Of a DNA stretch of 6,779 bases, positions 1-6,779 are shown piece by piece; position 1 is the first letter of the stretch; each line of letters begins with the position of its first letter. Source of the DNA: Dehalococcoidia bacterium (GTDB lineage Bacteria > Chloroflexota > Dehalococcoidia > Lucifugimonadales > SHYF01); NCBI GenBank assembly GCA_009692985.1, contig SHYF01000095.1, forward strand, positions 1 to 6,779. The letters run 5' to 3'. The position numbers were made by a program, and so were the translations under genes. A model generated the notes under the pieces. The model did not search any database, was not told where the DNA came from, and was given only the letters and a program-made list of their open reading frames with translations.

Positions 1-4428
<4,428 letters not shown>

Positions 4429-4509
4429 TAGATGGGATGATAAAGCATTTGTTCGGAATGTTGATTTGGGAATACGGCGTACCTTCTGCCAAACGCCAGA
4501 GGCCACGGG
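4429..4509 (-). other. glnA-gltB intergenic spacer
   Basis: These 81 nt separate the glnA stop codon from the gltB ATG. I see no strong hairpin followed by a T-run and no convincing promoter, which fits readthrough transcription from glnA into gltB. There is no Shine-Dalgarno motif at normal distance from the gltB ATG; the only purine-rich stretch (AGAAGG, about 4481-4486) lies over 50 nt upstream. The spacer is in the same reading frame as both genes and contains no stop. It has one in-frame GTG at 4506-4504, which would extend GltB by 26 residues; I consider that start unlikely. A six-codon mini-ORF (ATG at 4448) ends in a TAA that overlaps the gltB ATG by one base. Confidence 0.7.
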
Positions 4510-5850
4510 CTAGAGAATAGGCAGGTACCGCTTTAGCTCATAGTCTGTAACTTGTGAGCGGTAGTTATCCCACTCGATCTTCTTGTTCTGGATGAAGCTA
4601 TTGAAGACGTGCTCACCCAAGGCTTTTCTTACCACATCGCTGCGCTCGGCGCACTGGATGGCTTCCCAGAGGCTGCCCGGTAGAGAGCGTATTCCACGTT
4701 TGTCCCTCTCTTCCTCAGTCATCTCATAGATGTTCTCTGTCACGGGAGATGGAACGTCGTATTCCTTCTCCACGCCCTCCAGACCGGCAGCCAGCAGAAC
4801 ACTGAATGCCAGGTATGGATTGCAAGCTGGGTCTGGCGCTCGGTACTCGATGCGCACGGACTCCTCCTTGCCCTCTCTGTAGGCGGGTATCCTGATAAGG
4901 TCCGAGCGGTTGATGCTGGCCCAGGAGATGTAAACCGGCGCCTCGTATCCCGGTATGAGGCGTTTATAGGAATTGACCCACTGGTTAGTTACTAAGGTAA
5001 TCTCCTCGGCATGGCGCATGAGGCCTGCGATGAAGCACCTGGCTATCTTGGACAGGTGGTGCGGGCCTTGAGCATCAAAAAAGGCGTTGCGGCTCCCCTG
5101 GAACAGTGACATATGGACGTGCATGCCGCTGCCGTTTATGCTGGCCACCGGCTTGGGCATAAACGAGGCGTAGGCGCCGTGGCGCAGAGCTACCTCTTTC
5201 ACCACCAAGCGGTACGTCATCACTGTATCGGCCATTGTGAGCGCATCAGTATATCTTAGGTCTATCTCTTGCTGGCTAGGGGCCACCTCATGGTGGCTGT
5301 ACTCCACCGGAATACCCATCTCTTCCAGGGTAAGGACGGTCTCTCTTCTCAAGTCGGTGGATACGTCCAATGGGGTCTGGTCGAAGTACCCGCCCACGTC
5401 TAGGGGTTCGGTGGAATTGGAACTCTTGAAATAGAAGTACTCCAGCTCCGGCCCCACGTAGAATGTGTAGCCCAGCTTGCTCGCACGTTCTAGATTACGC
5501 TTCAACACAGCCCGCGGGTCCCCTTCAAAAGGTTTCCCTTCAGGAGTCAGGACATCGCAGAACATGCGCCCCACCGCATTTTGCTTGGGCCTCCACGGCA
5601 ATACGCGGAAAGTGGATGGGTCTGGCATAGCCACCATGTCACTCTCGTCAATACGAGCAAACCCTTCTATGGAGGAGCCGTCAAAGCCCATCCCTCTCTC
5701 CAGGGCGTTCTCCAGCTCCGCCACATTCACGGCGAACCCTTTCAGGTTGCCCAAAATGTCCGTGAACCAGAAGCGAACAAAGTGGACGTCGTTCTCCCTG
5801 ATGGTGCGCAGTACGTACTCTACGGCCTCATCACGATCCTGCTTACTCAT
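4510..5850 (-). CDS. glnA: Glutamine synthetase, type I-alpha
   Basis: GlnA catalyses ATP-dependent condensation of ammonia with glutamate to glutamine; type I enzymes are cytoplasmic dodecamers. The 446-aa product is full length for the GSI-alpha group (B. subtilis GlnA is 444 aa). The beta-grasp N-terminal domain contains F-T-D-I-L-G (29-34) and M-G-F-D-G-S-S-I-E-G-F (54-64). Expected metal and substrate residues are present: Glu135 and Glu137 (P-E-L-E-Y-F), Glu188 and Glu195 (H-H-E-V-A-P-S-Q-Q-E), the N-G-S-G-M-H segment ending at His244, Arg297 and Glu303 (Y-K-R-L-I-P-G-Y-E), Arg315, and Glu335 and Arg337 (R-I-E-Y-R-A-P-D-P). The adenylylation loop with its Tyr, and the associated insertion of GSI-beta enzymes, are absent, so control by GlnE is not expected. 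Arg66 aligns with B. subtilis Arg62, which mediates glutamine feedback inhibition, so such feedback is plausible (inference). The C-terminus (I-E-W-D-N-Y-R-S-Q-V) also follows the B. subtilis pattern. The start is supported by a Shine-Dalgarno sequence 8 nt upstream and by N-terminal alignment. It is the first gene of a likely glnA-gltB operon. Confidence 0.99.
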   Translation of the reverse strand: MSKQDRDEAVEYVLRTIRENDVHFVRFWFTDILGNLKGFAVNVAELENALERGMGFDGSSIEGFARIDESDMVAMPDPSTFRVLPWRPKQNAVGRMFCDVLTPEGKPFEGDPRAVLKRNLERASKLGYTFYVGPELEYFYFKSSNSTEPLDVGGYFDQTPLDVSTDLRRETVLTLEEMGIPVEYSHHEVAPSQQEIDLRYTDALTMADTVMTYRLVVKEVALRHGAYASFMPKPVASINGSGMHVHMSLFQGSRNAFFDAQGPHHLSKIARCFIAGLMRHAEEITLVTNQWVNSYKRLIPGYEAPVYISWASINRSDLIRIPAYREGKEESVRIEYRAPDPACNPYLAFSVLLAAGLEGVEKEYDVPSPVTENIYEMTEEERDKRGIRSLPGSLWEAIQCAERSDVVRKALGEHVFNSFIQNKKIEWDNYRSQVTDYELKRYLPIL

Positions 5851-5858
5851 TTCGTCTT

Positions 5859-5864
5859 ACCTCT
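5859..5864 (-). promoter_or_regulatory. Shine-Dalgarno site of glnA
   Basis: On the minus strand the sequence reads AGAGGT, followed by 8 nt and then the glnA ATG. It matches the anti-Shine-Dalgarno complement at normal spacing and supports the start at 5850. No comparable site precedes gltB. Confidence 0.75.
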
Positions 5865-5931
5865 GCTACCTAAAGCGAAACAGAGCCATTAGGCGCGAGG
5901 TGTATCTCCCCATTCTGGTGGATAGCCCCTC

Positions 5932-5960
5932 AGTTTAAGGAATTGCCACGCGTCTGTCAA
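5932..5960 (-). promoter_or_regulatory. Predicted sigma70-type promoter of glnA
   Basis: Read on the minus strand, a perfect -35 box TTGACA (5960-5955) is followed by a spacer of exactly 17 bp and a -10-like box TAAACT (5937-5932, 4 of 6 matches to TATAAT, including the key first T, second A and last T). Transcription would start near 5925, giving an untranslated leader of about 75 nt before glnA. There is no extended -10 TG. The perfect -35, ideal spacing and correct placement make this a good candidate, but start-site mapping is lacking. It would drive glnA and probably gltB. Confidence 0.65.
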
Positions 5961-5963
5961 CAG

Positions 5964-5983
5964 ATTGTGATTTTGTTCGCAAT
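5964..5983. promoter_or_regulatory. CRP/FNR-family-like palindrome upstream of the glnA -35 box
   Basis: The plus strand reads ATTGTGA, six bases, then TCGCAAT. The 7-bp arms are inverted repeats with one mismatch. The core TGTGA-N6-TCGCA (5966-5981) matches the E. coli CRP consensus TGTGA-N6-TCACA at 9 of 10 positions. It ends 3 bp before the -35 box, and its centre (5973.5) is about 48 bp upstream of the predicted transcription start, which suits an activator or repressor site. Assignment to a CRP/FNR-type regulator is inference: no regulator gene is in the window, and such a short palindrome can occur by chance. Confidence 0.4.
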
Positions 5984-6183
5984 CGGTGGATCCGACGCAG
6001 ACGGCTGGTACTCGCTTTCGATGCCACGCCCTTTGAGGGGTGGTGTATTCCAGCCTACGCCTTCAGCAGCTTACGGCATGCCAGGGCGTCCTGGACGTAG
6101 AGCGGCATGGCCAGGCCGCAGTTTGTGTCAGGCGCGGGGACAGCTGGTCAGCCACGCCCGGCGTCTGGCGTTTCAGCTAGCCG
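5984..6183. other. Unassigned stretch between the glnA control region and the lipase fragment
   Basis: Counting the glnA leader and promoter, 333 bases (5851-6183) have no recognisable gene. I translated 5984-6183 in the three plus frames. Frames 1 and 2 carry stops. Frame 3 is open, but its product is Arg/Pro/Gly-rich with no recognisable motif. None of the three shows the N-terminal strand or glycine-rich oxyanion segment expected upstream of an LCAT-like lipase. There is no clear plus-strand promoter or Shine-Dalgarno site. It may hold decayed lipase 5' sequence or the junction where that sequence was lost. Confidence 0.5.
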
Positions 6184-6779
6184 ATGTGGCAGTGCCGCGA
6201 GAACTGTTCCAAGGGGAAGGACCTGTTTATCGTCAACTACGACTGGCGGCTGCCACCCGGTCCGGACGACGAGAGCATCGACGGTCAGATCGACGGGATC
6301 ACGGCCGCGTCGATTGGTGACCAGAGCTACCTGTACGCCGTGGACTATCTGGGAGACTTCCTGAAACAGGCAACGGAGCGATGGAAGTTAGACCATCCCG
6401 GTCAACCACCGCTGGATGCGGTGGACGTGATCACGCACAGCACCGGCGGACTGGTGGCCAGCACCTATGTCCAGAACGCGGCAAACGGCGGCGAGTACGC
6501 CTCTGGCAAGAATCTTCCCAAGCTCAGAAATCTCATTATGATTGGCGTGCCCAACCAGGGCGCGTCCAAGCCCTGGGGCCCTCTGCACGATAACTGGGTG
6601 GTGGACCCGGCGTTCTAGGCGGTGCTCTCCCAGATCATCAACCGGGCTTACCAAAAGGTGCTCAACGGGTCGCTGGTCACCGGCCCGGACTACAACATCA
6701 GCCTGGCCTCCATCACCGCTCCCCAGTGCTTGGACACCCCGGAAGTCTGCTTCATCAACCAGTACGTCCCCACTATCCG
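6184..6779 (+). pseudogene. LCAT-like alpha/beta-hydrolase (lipase) fragment interrupted by TAG, runs off right edge
   Basis: The frame from 6184 encodes a segment typical of LCAT-like serine lipases/acyltransferases. It contains D-L-F-I-V-N-Y-D-W-R-L (residues 13-23), then a Gly/Asp-rich loop, a helix, and the nucleophile-elbow motif V-I-T-H-S-T-G-G (82-89) with predicted catalytic Ser86 (codon at 6439). The strand L-I-M-I-G-V-P-N-Q-G-A-S (117-128) is a hallmark that follows the elbow in this group. After residue 144 there is an in-frame TAG (6616-6618). The same frame then stays open for 53 codons to the window edge, with protein-like sequence continuing (A-V-L-S-Q-I-I-N-R-A-Y). The upstream side is also abnormal: a TAG at 6178-6180 lies one codon before the ATG, there is no Shine-Dalgarno site, and the N-terminal core strand is not visible. 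Genuine homologs are much longer and many are secreted; no signal peptide is visible here. I read it as a truncated pseudogene. A sequencing error at 6616-6618 plus a missed frameshift upstream is the main alternative. The catalytic Asp and His would lie beyond the window. Confidence 0.7.

Noticed and set aside
4477..4498. Inverted repeat GGCGT-N12-ACGCC in the glnA-gltB spacer as a terminator
   Set aside because: The stem is only 5 bp with a 12-nt loop and no T-run follows, so it cannot be supported as a terminator.
5866..5913. Possible 15-codon leader peptide in the glnA 5' UTR (minus strand, ATG at 5913, TAG at 5868-5866)
   Set aside because: It has no Shine-Dalgarno site, no run of regulatory codons such as Gln or Glu, and no attenuator-like hairpins; probably chance.
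5477..5938. Plus-strand open frame of 153 codons opposite the glnA 5' end
   Set aside because: It is antisense to the conserved GS N-terminal domain and the glnA leader; a shadow frame.
5943..6320. Plus-strand frame 3 open reading frame upstream of and overlapping the lipase fragment
   Set aside because: Its 3' half is the out-of-frame reading of the lipase segment, its 5' end runs through the glnA promoter, and the product is Arg/Pro-rich with no family resemblance.
6388..6654. Minus-strand open frame of 88 codons across the lipase fragment
   Set aside because: It is opposite the conserved T-H-S-T-G-G and G-V-P-N-Q-G segments and has no recognisable content.

Overview
The window carries most of an ammonium-assimilation (GS/GOGAT) gene pair on the minus strand, and a fragment of an unrelated lipase-like gene on the plus strand at the right edge. 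The DNA is moderately GC-rich, stop codons are standard, and the genes are close to the bacterial norm. The glutamine synthetase is of the short GSI-alpha type (446 aa, no adenylylation loop). From memory it looks most like the enzymes of Chloroflexota (Dehalococcoidia/SAR202-like bacteria). That assignment is an inference and needs a tree.

Minus strand, in order of transcription (right to left). A sigma70-like promoter (perfect TTGACA, 17-bp spacer, TAAACT) lies at 5932-5960, with a CRP/FNR-type palindrome just upstream at 5964-5983. A leader of about 75 nt with a Shine-Dalgarno sequence leads into glnA (5850-4510). After an 81-nt gap with no visible terminator comes gltB, the large subunit of glutamate synthase. 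It starts at 4428 and runs off the left edge after 1476 uninterrupted codons, so only about the last 30-60 residues should be missing. The two enzymes form one cycle: GlnA makes glutamine from glutamate and ammonia, and GltB passes the glutamine amide nitrogen to 2-oxoglutarate to give two glutamates. The electron-donor partner (GltD or ferredoxin) is not in the window.

Plus strand. From 6184 to the right edge there is a recognisable alpha/beta-hydrolase (LCAT-like lipase) segment with the serine motif T-H-S-T-G-G. It has no visible N-terminal part, no Shine-Dalgarno sequence, and an in-frame TAG at 6616-6618, after which the same frame stays open and lipase-like to the edge. It is best read as a degraded or interrupted gene. 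The stretch 5984-6183 between it and the glnA control region holds nothing I can identify.

I found no RNA genes, CRISPR arrays, insertion sequences or clear terminators. I see no undescribed system here. The points most worth a second look are the CRP-like site at the glnA promoter and the amber-interrupted lipase.
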